Below are positions 26,045-36,916 of a stretch of DNA of 64,000 bases, in pieces; position 1 is the stretch's first letter, and every line of letters starts with the position of its first letter. The stretch lies in NCBI GenBank assembly GCA_019054805.1, contig JAHQIY010000010.1:3145501-3209500 (forward strand). The letters are read 5' to 3'. The DNA comes from Brachionus manjavacas. Its lineage: Eukaryota; Rotifera; Eurotatoria; Ploima; Brachionidae. The position numbers were made by a program, and so were the translations under genes. The notes beneath the pieces were generated by a model. It worked only from the letters and a program-made list of their open reading frames with translations, was not told where the DNA came from and searched no databases.

Positions 26045-27659
26045 ATTTTATTTACCAAATTCTAGTAAAACTGCAAATTTACCAGAAATTAAATTTCAAT
26101 ATATTCCAGCTTCGAGCATTTTGTAGAGATTGTGCACATCATTGTCAGTTGCAACATACTGGACTCAAAGACTTAATTTTGAACTCGTATTAAAAAAAGA
26201 ATCAAAATTAGGTGAAAATTTTTTAGTTTATGTGAACAAATTGAATAAAGCTATTTAATAAAATGCTTAATGTTCGAAGCTGACTTGAAAATAAAGAATT
26301 AAAGTTAATAATTTTTTTGTTTTTTTTTAATTTGAAAGAGCTCTAGAAATAGCATTTGCTGTGATCTGGCTGACTTGGTATTACTCTCTCAATAATCCTA
26401 AATACCCAAATGCGCTCTCTACTAAATCTTTGGCTTTCAGCATAAATAATAAAAATTAAAGAAAATTAAAATTAATTTTTCATCATTTAAGTGTTTGACT
26501 TTGGAGAAAATAGATTCATCTATTTCGCAAAATTTACTTAGTCCGCAGTCCGCTCATATTTAAATTTAGACAAATTTAAATTTTCTATTAAATTATTATT
26601 TCTATCTTATTTTTTACTATTACTTTAGCTATTTTTCTAAAAAGATGAAAAAATTTCACAACAGTTTTACAATTTTTAGATTAGGTGAAATTCATAAAAC
26701 CTGAGAACAAGAATTGTTCCATTAACAGGTTAACCATAGTTCATCTATCCGACATGACCCGATAAACTTAATTTTTTTCCTTATAAATTTTGACTTTAGA
26801 CTAATTGACGTTTATTTGATGCATTTTAACAAAAACTCAATTTATAAAAAATAAAAAACAGAGCGTAGATAGTTTTCTAAACTACAAATATTATTTTAAG
26901 AATCATCATATCTCAAACTTAAAGTCAAAATTTATAAAAAAAGAAACAAAGTTTTACATGTTCACAATATTAATTATTTAATATTGAATAAGAATTGATT
27001 TTTTGAATATAAAAAAAAAAATTTAGTGATCTAAAAATTTTAAATAAAGCAAAATATATTTTAATGCATTGAATTTCAATTTTATTTCAATAATTTAAAT
27101 AAATTACTGTTTAACATTTCGCAAAGTAAAATTTTTGTTCAATTTTCAACTTGCTCTATTTGCTCAGAAATTGCCATGGTTTTTTTAAATTAAAAAACTT
27201 AACTTATGAGGATTCTTTCAAAAAACTACCACACTTTTTAGGATCAATTTCAAGAGATTTTTAACTCTGAAAAATTGATCGTCCAAAAATATAATACTAA
27301 ATTAAAAAAAATTAAAAAAGTCAAAATAATTAAGGTTCTATTTAAAATTTACAAAGCCTTTACAAATTTCCTCTTTTTTCTTGTCAAAAACTCAAATATT
27401 TACTATCTGAAATGACTTTTATTAAATATATTTTTAATTTTCTCATTATTTTAATATTAGTATTTAATTTTAAAATGATCTGAGCAATATAACATTGAGA
27501 ATTTTTATCATTTGACTCAGTTAAGTAGAAGAAAATTCAATTATTTCTTTAATTAAATAATAAATCAAATATGTTGAATATTACATTTTTTAGAAATAAT
27601 AGGAAAAAAATTATATCCTATTATATCTTATTACCTAATAAAGCTAATAAAAGACTAGC

Positions 27660-27740
27660 ATTATTAATTATTTATTTGTACTAGTTATTTGGATATTTGT
27701 ACCGAGCTAATGCTTCTTAAGATAAAAAAAAAAGAATAAT
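27660..27740 (-). repeat. Orphan Jockey-like LINE 3' tail
   Basis: The plus strand reads ATTTGTACCGAGCTAATGCT, followed by A-rich sequence. It matches the 3' hairpin tail of the Jockey-like LINE family in the minus orientation, with no coding part attached. It is probably a severely 5'-truncated insertion. Confidence 0.6.
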
Positions 27741-28495
27741 AAAATAAAATTAAAAAGCCAGTAAAATATTATTAAAAACAGATGATGCTCGAAAGATGGA
27801 CGAGGTTTCTTTTAAATCCTCAAAAATTTGTACATCTTTTAATAAAAAATGGCTAGCAGTAAAGTTTTTTCAGATAATTAATTTTTATTTGAAGAATCTA
27901 ATACTGTTTTTTAAATTTAAAACCAAAAAGTTTATTTATGATTATTTTTCTGTAAGAGTCTTACATTTTTACACCTGAGTATAAAGGAGCTATGAAAATG
28001 TAAGAAAATATAATATGTGAACGTGTTTGAAGACTAATATCTGAAATACGCTATTACATTAAATACCAAAATTATATTGATTTTCTATTTCTCAAATGTA
28101 AAAATATAGTCTTTAAATATTTAAATTCTCAAATCTACAATTGCTGATTTGAATTTTTTCGGAATATCCAAAATTTTAACGGGTGATGTAAAAATAAATG
28201 GAAAAAAATTAAAAGCGAAAATCTCAAAAAATAAAAATGATATTAAGTTCTGTTTTTTATGTGTTGCAAAGAATTCATTTTTTAATAGAATTATGATTTT
28301 TAAATAATGAAAAAACTCCATCGTGGCCGATTTTTCTGAGCTTTGCTTTGACCCCCGCCATAAGGGATTTCACGAAATTTAAGTCGAATTCCTTCAACTT
28401 CAATTTAATACGGTTAATCAGCTTTTGCTCAATTGAAGCTTGCCCACCGCCCTCGCATACATTTTTAGTTAAATAACCCCAAAAATTTTCGATTT

Positions 28496-28787
28496 TTAAG
28501 ATCTGATATGAGAACAGGATTCTCTTATATAGTTATTTAGAATCTATCAATTTTTTGTCTTCTTTCTTTTCTTCTGTCTTTCTTTTTCCTTTTTAAAAAA
28601 GAAAAAATTTATTTTTAATGATGTAATTTAAAATATGTTTGTTTGTTTTTATTATTGTTTTATTTTTTTACTGAGCAGAAGGAGCTTCACTTCGAATGTG
28701 CAGTTTGCGCTCTTTTCGAATGTTAGCTCGAAGCCTTTTTAAATTAATTTTTAAATAAAAATAACTATTAAAAAATTAAAAAAAAAA
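28496..28787 (+). mobile_element. 292-bp A-tailed retroposon inside mariner
   Basis: This insertion interrupts the transposase between the codons for QI and ENFWG. The hexamer CGATTT is duplicated at 28490-28495 and 28788-28793, as expected for a target-site duplication. The insert ends in an A-rich run on the plus strand. Its core (28675-28740) is GC-richer and non-coding, including the stretch GAGCAGAAGGAGCTTCAC. It has no recognised family; a SINE or a truncated LINE end is likely. Confidence 0.65.
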
Positions 28788-29054
28788 CGATTTGACACGC
28801 TTGAGGAACTTTTGGCTGGTTGATATCTTTTGTCACAAAATTTACATTTTCGTTAATCCATGTTATGCTTTCCATAGAATGGTGAGAAGATGCTTAATCA
28901 GGCCAAAAAACGTAGTCAAAATCTTGACGATACTCATGTATAAATGGGAGAAGCATTCGTGGATAGATACTCATATTGAAAACTATTTTATTTAAAACCA
29001 TTTTTAAATGAAAGTAATTGAAAAATATATAAAAATAAGATATCTAAAAAAAGC

Positions 29055-29625
29055 GGAAATAGTCGAATATGTGATCGGACAAAAAATGTCATGTGGTCTT
29101 AAGTCTAATTTGTGATCACTGTTAAGATCGCGATCACAAATTTTAATTGATAAAAAAATATGTGATCGTAATTAGATTATTTTTTTTTATTTACAAACAA
29201 GTCAATTATCTAATAAAAAAATTAAATATTGTATATTTTATCTTGACCTTTCGGCTTTTCCAAAACATTAGATACGGCAGTTGATGCTATTTTTGAGCTC
29301 CAGTAATTGGATCCAAAAAGTTATACTTATGGTTTACTTTTAAGTGGTTAAAATTTAAGTCTTTCAGTTTTTCGTATGAAGACCAGCTGTCAGAAATGAT
29401 TGTTGTCCCTTCTTCAACTCTATCAAAAAATATTTTAAGCAAAGTTTCTTCTTTACGATCAGGAACGATTCAATGTAACATTGGTTGAGCGAAGTTGAGC
29501 GAAAATAAATTCTAGTTTATCAATTTCATGTCTCATTTTTAGAAAAAATAATAATGTATAATTTTTGCGATCACATTTTTTTTTGTAAATTATGTGATCG
29601 AGCGATCACATATTCGACTATTGCC
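29055..29625 (-). mobile_element. Merlin-type (IS1595/ISXO2-like) DNA transposon relic
   Basis: Terminal inverted repeats of 24 bp with two mismatches bound a 571-bp element. The left end begins GGAAATAGTCGAATATGTGA and the right end is its complement. Adjacent flanks share AAAAAAG, a possible 7-8 bp target duplication, though it is low complexity. The minus strand near 29490-29270 encodes EEGTTIISDSWSSYEKLKDL followed by HLKVNHKYNFLDP and ITGAQ. This is the diagnostic block of the IS1595/ISXO2 DDE transposase that defines eukaryotic Merlin elements. Only this C-terminal part of the catalytic domain remains. It lies within the mariner element at 28179-30095, so it inserted later. Confidence 0.85.
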
Positions 29626-29634
29626 AAAAAAGTT

Positions 29635-29745
29635 TATTTAAAAAAATTGGCAATTGGCTGTTATAGTGGGGCGTCTACGTGCGCCACTTCTTGGAGTCTC
29701 AAGTCTCCCACAGAATTTATACTACTACTACTAAACTATGACGCC
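29635..29745 (+). mobile_element. LINE 3'-end fragment with (ACT)4 tail
   Basis: A ~100-bp GC-richer sequence ends in ACTACTACTACTA, like the 3' end of the CR1-like LINE at 18565. It interrupts the mariner transposase immediately after the KRLSESKAS codons. It is a short 5'-truncated insertion. Confidence 0.55.
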
Positions 29746-30097
29746 TTTGACTCACTCAATCTCTTCAGTTTTGTCTTCCTCGCAACTGTCCAGGTGGTTG
29801 GACGACCTGTTCTCTTATTGCCCTTTATCGGATCTCCAATTTGAATACGGTTGATCGTATTTTATATTGTGCTTCGAGCGATTCCATGCTTTGTAAGATG
29901 TGCCGCAAGAGCGGATTTTGTCATTTGTGAAATCAAATTTTTGACTGCTTTTGGAAAAGCCTCTCGTTCAGACACAGAAAGTCCCATTTAAAATTTTTTT
30001 TAGTAATTTATGAATATATATAGAGGATCACCTGATCATTCGCATGATAGGGCAAGTTGGCTTAACTTTTGTCCATTTACTTATGCATCACCCGTTA

Positions 30098-31760
30098 TTA
30101 AAGTCTTTATTTAATACCTGTTTGTTATGAATTATTAATTACTTTTAATAGAAATTAAATAATTTTGTTGATCTAAATTAATAAATAAGTTAACTTTTTT
30201 GTAATAGGTATTCATTGAATATCAAAAAGCTTACTGTTTAAATTAGAAAAAAAAATTACTAAAGATATAATGGACCTCTTTTAATTTAAAAAATGAAGAA
30301 ATTTTATTAGCTGTAAACTACTCAAATTAAAACGAATAAAAAAATGATTTGTTTACAAATTAACCTTTTCATAATAGTCATTTTTCAATATTGTTTTTGT
30401 TAAGCTAAACAATGCAGATTTTGTTTAAAGTTCTTCATAAAGTTCAAAATCAACCCATAATTATTTAATTATTTGTGCTTCTGTTCTAGCCTAGACCCGT
30501 TCAGATACGGAAAAATAAAAAATTTTAAAATTTCGTTATTTTTTTGAAGAAGACGGTGGTTCGATAATTGAAAAAGTCAGAAAAAAATAAGAAGAAAACC
30601 AGAAAATAGCTTGTATGTGATCTATAGATTCAGAGAATTTTTGTTAAATTAGGAAGAAGTCATATAGAAGATAAGGATTCGAAACAAAGCTTGAATTGAA
30701 GCCTCTTTGATTCTCAGAAACAAGCTTATCTGTAGATAGAACTGAATTATCTAAAGCTTTATAACGGTAATTTTCTAAGAGCTTGCTTGATCTGTGATCA
30801 ATTTTATTAATAATTAATTTATTTTTTGCTAAAAAAAATAAAGATTCAGAGAAGGTTCCAAAAGGAAGTATATCTTACAGTTGTATTTTGAATAAATTTC
30901 AAAAAATAAAAATCCAAATTTTTTGTTGTGATCAATTAAAAAAGCAGCTTTAATACTCGAAATGTCTTTTTTAACATTTAAGTCATGACTTCAACAGCTT
31001 AATATAAATTAGGTCTAACAAAGGAGGTAAACAGCTCCTTAATTGTTTGAATGTAGAAGTGTTTAAAAATACGCTTAATTAATTCAAGAGTTAAATAAAT
31101 TATTAATTTTAATTTAATTTTTTTTATTATTAAAAATATCTGTAGGAAAGAACAATTTTTTCATTTTTTTACATATCTCGAATTTAACATTTGAATTTAT
31201 TTTTTAAAATTTAATTCTGAATCTAGATACAAATACTTTAGAAATAAAAAATTCAAAATATTCTCTTTGCCTTTCATCTTTCAAGAAGGCTTTCATCTAT
31301 CCAATTACTACAGAATCACTTGATCTATTGCAAAAAAGCATCGGTGTTTAATCTAAATTTTATTCCAAAAAATAAGTGGAATACAATTTTTTTCTTTTTT
31401 TAATAAAATAAAAATTTGATATTTTAAAATGCTTATTTTCGAAAGAATTATTTTTTGATCATATTAGACGGAAAAAATGGGTAATTTTGATTTCCTCGAA
31501 ATTTAGTAAATTTTTAGATGGACAAAAGTGAAGTGGGAATTAACGGCTGAAGACAAAGTATCCGGAAAATTTCAGAAGATTATTACTTCTTTATTTTTTA
31601 AGAATGAAGACTAAGGACAAGTAATTTATAAAGAGAATTTAAGGCTTCACAAAATTTATTTATTAATTGTTTTCAATAATATCATTTATTTGAATTTTAG
31701 TTCATCCGACTTTTGACGCCTTCCATTAGAGTCTGTTTTGAAATTAGGCTGGTTTCACAT
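30098..31760. other. AT-rich intronic DNA
   Basis: No coding domain or paired terminal repeat was recognised between the mariner element and the RTE-like LINE end. Confidence 0.4.
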
Positions 31761-32145
31761 TTTAGCATTTTTTTTCCTTATTCACTCTTTGTGGGGCACA
31801 GGGTCAGTACTTTTGATTTCCACTCAAGTCTTTTGCCTTTACCCTTGCTTCTCCCCATGTCATCCCCATTTCGATTAGCTCTTTGGTGATTACTGACCTC
31901 CATGTTACTGCTTGTCGTCCTACCTTACGTCACCCTTGAGTCCATTGAAGGGCTCTTTTAGATATTCGTGTTTCTTTCATTCTTAGTACTTGCCCAGGCC
32001 ATTGCAGTCTTTTATTCTTAATAGAAAAATTATTACCTTCATGTTGAAATTACTTAGTTTACCTTTATTTTTCTGATGTGTATAATTACTTTTTGTTGAA
32101 AATAATTATTTTACTGTCGAAGGTTATTAGTTGTAAATAAATTGT
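31760..32145 (-). mobile_element. RTE-like LINE 3' end (copy 1)
   Basis: The minus strand reads KRLQWPGQVLRMKETRISK, then TWGEARVKAKD-like residues, and ends LCPT before an A-rich tail. This is the C-terminal end of a LINE ORF2 of RTE-like type. A near-identical copy in the opposite orientation is at 47155-47470. The two share sequence through the TTATTAGTTGTAAATA region near 32130, differing by a ~50-bp indel. Confidence 0.75.
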
Positions 32146-32342
32146 TGAAAATAATTAATTTTTGTTTAATTTAATGAGATTATTTAGAATATCATTTTTT
32201 TGAAGATGACGTAATGTTTGACTTGGATCGTCTTTCAAACGTTTCTCTTTTTGAGACCTTAGATAAATAGTGAACTCCTTATTAAAAAAAGTTGTTCCTA
32301 TTGTAATAGTAAAAGATGGACAGGGGTCAAATCATAAGTATA

Positions 32343-33406
32343 CAGTGCCTATTTGGCACGTGGATTTCTGGTAATTTACGGAAAATTACGGAAATTTGCG
32401 TAAAAATGAAAAGGCTAAAAAAGCTCAATTTTTTTATTTTTTTCTAATAAATTTAAAAAAAAGTAGTTTCTACTTGTTTGTTTATTTGTTCATTCTACTT
32501 GTTTGTTTCTACTTGTTTGTTACTTTTTTTTTACTATTTTTTACGTAAATCTAGATAAAAAAGGTAAAATATGGTAAAAAAGTAGTTTTTATTCGAAAAT
32601 TAAACTAGCTAATTCTTCATCATTTTGAGAATCATTTGCTCTAATAATTCTTATCAATTCATTCCAAACCATTTCTATTAGGTTTAGATTTGGTGAGTAA
32701 GAAGCCGCTTTAACCATATTATTTAATTAAAATCATGCAATAATATCTTATTATTTATAAACTATATTTTACCCAGTTAATGGTATTTGTATTTAAAAAG
32801 GTTGTACGTATGACTAGTGTTTAGGATCATTATCTTGATGATGTTAGAATTTTATTTAAATTAGAAGCAACATTCGGAAATAAATATTCTGCAAAAATAT
32901 CAAAAATATCCCTTACATTTTTAATTTAAAAGTGATAACAAAAGGACAAAATTTTTTTTAAAGAAATAAAATTTCGAATTCCGTAATTCCTTTACGAGAT
33001 TTCCCACCCCAGATATGAGTTTACTTTTAAACTTAGATGTACATGGTATTGCTTGGGGTAGTCACGGGAAAGTCTTAAATGGTATGTAGGCTTATCATAA
33101 ACCATAATGCTTGTTTCATCTACAAAAACATAATCACCAAAATCACAGTTTTTATATCTTAGACACCAAATAAGACGAGCCAACTTATGCAGTTCTATTA
33201 AGATAGATGCTTTTTTTAGTCGTCTACAACGAAATCCTAATCGAATTTAATTTGATTTTATCAATTTATTTTTTGTTTTTTTGGTAATTGATATAGTGAT
33301 AGATATAAATAACGGATGGTCGGATTGCTAGTTTTTTAAGAAAAATTAAGTTAAAAATTGAGTTTTTTGGCCTTTTTTGAGCTATGCCTTTTTATTTTTA
33401 CCACTG
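32343..33406 (-). mobile_element. Tc1-like transposon relic 1 (1.06 kb)
   Basis: It is bounded by CAGTGCC at the left and GGTAAAAATAAAAAGG-type inverted sequence ending CACTG at the right. TA lies on both sides (32341-32342 and 33407-33408). The right terminus has lost ~50 bp relative to the left. The minus strand carries DDE transposase blocks: YVFVDETSIMVYDKPTYHLR with the first catalytic Asp (33130-33060) and SPNLNLIEMVWNEL with the last catalytic Glu (about 32700-32640). The middle is degraded. It belongs to the IS630/Tc1/mariner superfamily. Confidence 0.8.
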
Positions 33407-33426
33407 TAACATAAAAGAAAATTGTG

Positions 33427-34509
33427 CATACCGCTATGATTTTCTGTTTTTACGTAATTTTACGAGAAATTTTTACCTGAATTAACGTTAATTACCGGAA
33501 ATTTCTTAAATTTTTGTAAAAACCAAAAATCCCAAAAAACACTACTTTTTTAAGAATTTTGACATTTTTTGACTTTTTTAAAATTTTTTGTGCCTAAATT
33601 CGGAAAAAAAAAATTTAACGAGAAATTTATTTTGAAAATGCTAATTTTTAGTAAAAAAAAGTAAATTATTAAAAATAAATAAAAACTCAAAATTAAAAAA
33701 AGTTCAATTATACACAATCCAATATAATTCAATGATTCGACTAGTCTCCATTTTTCTGTATCCACTTCAATTTTCTTAATTTATTTTATTCTTTTTAAAG
33801 ATTAAATTGAAAATTAAAATTAATAAACTAAAAAACCTGTTTTTAATGATTTATTTAATTTTGGCTTTTTCTTTCGTTAAGTATTCTCGAAATCTTTGAC
33901 AGCCATTTCGGTATCAGCTGCTGATAAAATCATTCTCTTCCTAACATGCTGTTTTAACTCGTTCCACATAAGTTCAATGGGATTTAAAAAAGGAGACTTT
34001 GGGCGAGATTTAATCTTTATTTAAAAGAATTGACTCAAATATTATCGCCAAAGATAATTACTAAAAAGCAATTTACCCAAACAATATTTTTTAAATTTAA
34101 AAAATGTTTTAGTGCACATTAAAGAACGATGCTTTAGGTCGTTTTCCTGGTCTAGTTTTAAGTCTAAATCCTAGTTCAAAGCCCCAAATGTAATAAATAA
34201 TCAGATAATATCTCCCGGTAAAGTTCTGCATACATTTTGCTCTTATAAACCTCAAAAAAATTCTAAAGTAAAAGCTTTTTAGTAATTAATCATTGGCGAT
34301 AATTTTAGAGTCATTTCTTTTAAATAAAGATTTAATCTGCCCCTAAGTCTCCCGATTTAAATACCATACTTTAATTTTGAGTTTTTGCTTATTGTTTAAA
34401 ATTTAGTTTTTTTAAATTTGTACCAAATTTACTTTTTTACTTAAAATTACCATTATCAAATAAAAATTCACGTAAAATTAAGTAAAAACAGAAAATCATA
34501 GCAGGACTG
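33427..34509 (-). mobile_element. Tc1-like transposon relic 2 with internal inverted duplication
   Basis: Matching ends read CGCTATGATTTTCTGTTTTT at the left (33432) and its complement at the right (to ~34500). The right outer end is ACTG followed by TA at 34510. Minus strand 34015-33870 encodes RPKSPFLNPIELMWNELKQH, the terminal DDE/E block. The same segment recurs in inverted orientation at ~34268-34349 (PKSPDLNTI on the plus strand), so the interior folds on itself around ~34170. The element starts 20 bp after relic 1 ends. Confidence 0.72.
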
Positions 34510-34726
34510 TATAATTAAATTTGATAAATTTTTCAAAAATTCAGTATTTTAAACCTATTATTACCTATTTTAAAAATTCTATTTAACGTAAATTTACGAA
34601 AAAAAAAAAGTAAAATTTTAAAATGCTAATTTTTGAATGACAAAATAATAATTTGACAATTAATATAAATAAATGTCAATTAAAAAAGAATTATTTGTCA
34701 ATTAAAACTAGATATTCGTCAGTTAT

Positions 34727-35009
34727 TGAAGCCCATATAGCCGAATGGTTTGCGTGTTAGTCATGAAAGCAGAGGATCGAAGGTTCGAAACCCGCTGAGG
34801 GTGGAAAAAATCTTCAAAATATAACCTCTTTCATCATAAAAAAAAGGGGGACCAGTTTCGACTGGGTAATAATTGCGGAATATATGATCAACTCGATTCA
34901 GTAGCCTGTGTCAGATCTGAGCCGTTGCTCAAAAAGGTACATGAAAAGGACATGATCGCCTCCCCATTATCCACTAGGATAGAAAAGGGACAATTATTAT
35001 ATTATTATA
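34727..35009 (+). mobile_element. tRNA-derived SINE with 13-bp target-site duplication
   Basis: The head is tRNA-like, starting GCCCATATAGCCGAATGG. It has an A box TAGCCGAATGG at 34738-34748 and a B box GGTTCGAAACC at about 34782-34792, both close to the RNA polymerase III consensus. A ~200-bp unrelated body follows, then a tail of ATT repeats. The perfect direct repeat ATTCGTCAGTTAT at 34714-34726 and 35010-35022 brackets it precisely. It is a ~283-bp retroposon expected to be mobilised in trans by a LINE. The parental tRNA was not determined; the anticodon arm has diverged. Confidence 0.88.
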
Positions 35010-35044
35010 ATTCGTCAGTTATACTAGAGTCAATTTGAAAAATA

Positions 35045-35735
35045 AACTTGATCATTATTATTTATTTGTTTTATCTGTGCCGAACTAAAGCTCCTTCAGA
35101 TTAAAAAAAAATAATTAAAATAAAATTTAAGACAAAATAAACTAAAAATGTAAAGAAATTACACAATTGAGTTGGGTATTCAACATACCTTGATTCAAAA
35201 CCCGCTTTATATTCATCAACCAGCTTGACAAACTGTAATCAATTTGGTGCTAACAGGCTCGTCAAATTTACATTGATTTTCCTTATTAAAAAACTCAAGA
35301 TTATAATCAGTTATTTCTCTATCTTTTTGGGGATTAATTAGATCAGTATTCGGACAGAAAGTTTTTGGAAGGAATTCACCTAAAAAGGTAGCCTTTTCTT
35401 CATCAGTTCTAAGTTCATTAATATTTTTAATTCAGATCCTTTCTTTGATCGAAACTTAATAATTTTTTTACCAGAATGGTCTACTTGAAAGCGGATTTTT
35501 CCCAATTTTTTTAATAAAATCAGACCATTTTTAATTCCAAAAATTTTTTAAACTGATTCTTAACTCTGAAGTCATTTGGTTGAATATTTTTTTTGTATTT
35601 TGACAGCGAGTTTTTTTAAATAATCTTCTTATTTTCCTGCGTTCCTTAATTATATTGACAATGTTCGGTGGGATCGAACCAACCATTCACCAAGAATTTA
35701 TCCATGTAGTCTCAAAAAAGGAACAAAAAAACTAA
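35045..35735 (-). mobile_element. Internally deleted Jockey-like LINE, copy 4
   Basis: On the minus strand this copy has RT N-terminal sequence (35690-35290) fused to the extreme C-terminus (35235-35160) and the 3' hairpin tail (35110-35050). The whole catalytic palm is missing. A GGTGGGATCGAACC stretch marks its 5' side. Confidence 0.75.
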
Positions 35736-35744
35736 TGTTGTCAT

Positions 35745-36525
35745 TTTAAAATAGATTTTTATTTTTTTATTTATTTATTTATTTATTTGTTTTCTGTACC
35801 GAGCTAAAGCTCCTTCAGAATAAGTTAAAAAAAATAAAAATAAAAATAAAATTAAAGTTAATAAAATTAGATAAAAAAAAGAATCAAAATAGAGTAAATA
35901 AGCTAAAAAATGAAAGTTGAAGTGACATAAATTGGAAAAGATTGTTACATGTGGCACATGTTAAAATTTCGACCGAAACTAATACATGTGCCGGGACTGG
36001 GTAATAATTGTCCCAGTCAAATAGTTCAAGTTTCAGGAAAAAAGAAGAAATAGTAAGGTAGCAATTACACAATGGAGTTGGGTATTCAATGTATCTTGAT
36101 TCGAAACCTTCTTTGTATTCTTTCACCAGTCTTTCAACCAATGGAATAGAATGACTCAGTCCTGTCTCAACACATTTCTCACTCAACTCAAAAAGACGAT
36201 TCGGGACTGTTAGTAATTTTAGTTTATTAAAAGCTTCATGATGCACGATGTTGGAGGGAGTATCATATTTTAACTTGAGGATAGATCTTACTGCTGTATT
36301 CTGAATTGCTTGTAGTTTTTTGATATTATTTTCTGAAAATGAATTCAAGCAAGGAACAGAATAGTCTAAAATCGATCCGACTAAAGATTTTCGGTGGAAG
36401 ACTCGTTTTGTAGATTTTCTGAGAAAGATATGGAATGCTTTTATGTGAAGCAGGAAAATTTTTTTCTGTAATTTTATTATTTAGTTGATCTATTGTGAGG
36501 GAACTTTCAGTGATATTAAATAATT
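35745..36525 (-). mobile_element. Internally deleted Jockey-like LINE, copy 5
   Basis: On the minus strand, sequence from the domain between endonuclease and RT (36525-36390) joins directly to the C-terminal region (36380-35890) at GATTTT/CGGTGG. The conserved 3' tail with TTTATTTATT repeats follows (35830-35755). The open frame 36348-35884 is the LINE C-terminus, including KYDTPSNIVHHEAFNKLKLL. RT palm and fingers are absent. Confidence 0.8.
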
Positions 36526-36916
36526 GTCATTGATTTTTTTAATGACAAAATCCTTTTTATTAGGTTTAATTTACAATAAATTAATTTAATTGACAAAAAT
36601 TAAATTTAATTCACAATTATTTATCTAAAGTTACAAATATTTAATTTAATTGACAAAAAAACTAATTGACTGTTTCTCTCCCTGCCTTTTCGAATCGTTT
36701 CAAAAACAAAAATGAAAAAAGTTGAAAATTTTCCTAAGAAAATTGCATTTAGTCAAACTTGTTTGGCCTTTTTTGGTTTTAAAGGTTTCAAAATATTTAC
36801 AATATTTTACATAATTTTACGTAAATTTACCAAAAGAAACGTAAAATTTGGTAAAATCCATGTAGCAAATCATCACTGTAAATAATCACGACTTAACTAA
36901 TTCGACTTGTTTTCAG
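36526..36916. other. End of RPTOR intron 1; Tc1-type terminus at 36784-36878
   Basis: A terminal sequence whose reverse complement reads CAGTGATGATTTGCTACATG ends at 36878 and is followed by TA. It resembles the end at 39915 just past exon 2 and the end at 32343. The opposite end of this element was not found. The remainder is AT-rich, up to the splice acceptor. Confidence 0.5.

Larger units (their letters stand above)
28179..30095 (-). mobile_element. mariner element with both TIRs, interrupted by nested insertions
   Basis: Both terminal inverted repeats begin ACGGGTGATG and continue at ~27 of 32 matching positions. They are flanked by TA dinucleotides at 28177-28178 and 30096-30097, the Tc1/mariner target. 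Transposase reads on the minus strand. The N-terminal HTH region lies at 29990-29740 (MTKSALAAHLTKHGIARSTI, KRTGRPTTWT). The catalytic C-terminal half lies at ~28985-28794 (FDYVFWPDLASSHH, DINQPKVPQA) and ~28489-28315 (NFWGYLTK, LKLKEFDLNFVKSLMAGVKA). The centre, with the first catalytic Asp, is missing. Three insertions break it: a 292-bp A-tailed retroposon, a Merlin element and a LINE 3' piece. It is inactive. Confidence 0.88.
23961..36916 (+). other. RPTOR: RPTOR intron 1 (12,956 bp), transposon-rich
   Basis: The donor GTATGTG is at 23961 and the acceptor TTTTCAG ends at 36916. Splicing joins AG to A, making an Arg codon and continuing directly into YRLCPDPTSEDVKKLC, exactly as in the Raptor family. 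The first 4.2 kb is AT-rich with one 150-bp dispersed repeat. From 28177 to 36520 it is packed with transposable elements listed separately. A 12-nt C homopolymer sits at 24754-24765. This is an extraordinarily long intron compared with the 52-58 nt introns of the neighbouring genes. Confidence 0.9.

Noticed and set aside
34870-36015. Shared 15-mer ACTGGGTAATAATTG in the SINE body and LINE copy 5
   Set aside because: The match is short, in opposite sense relative to the elements, and not extended on either side; chance cannot be excluded.
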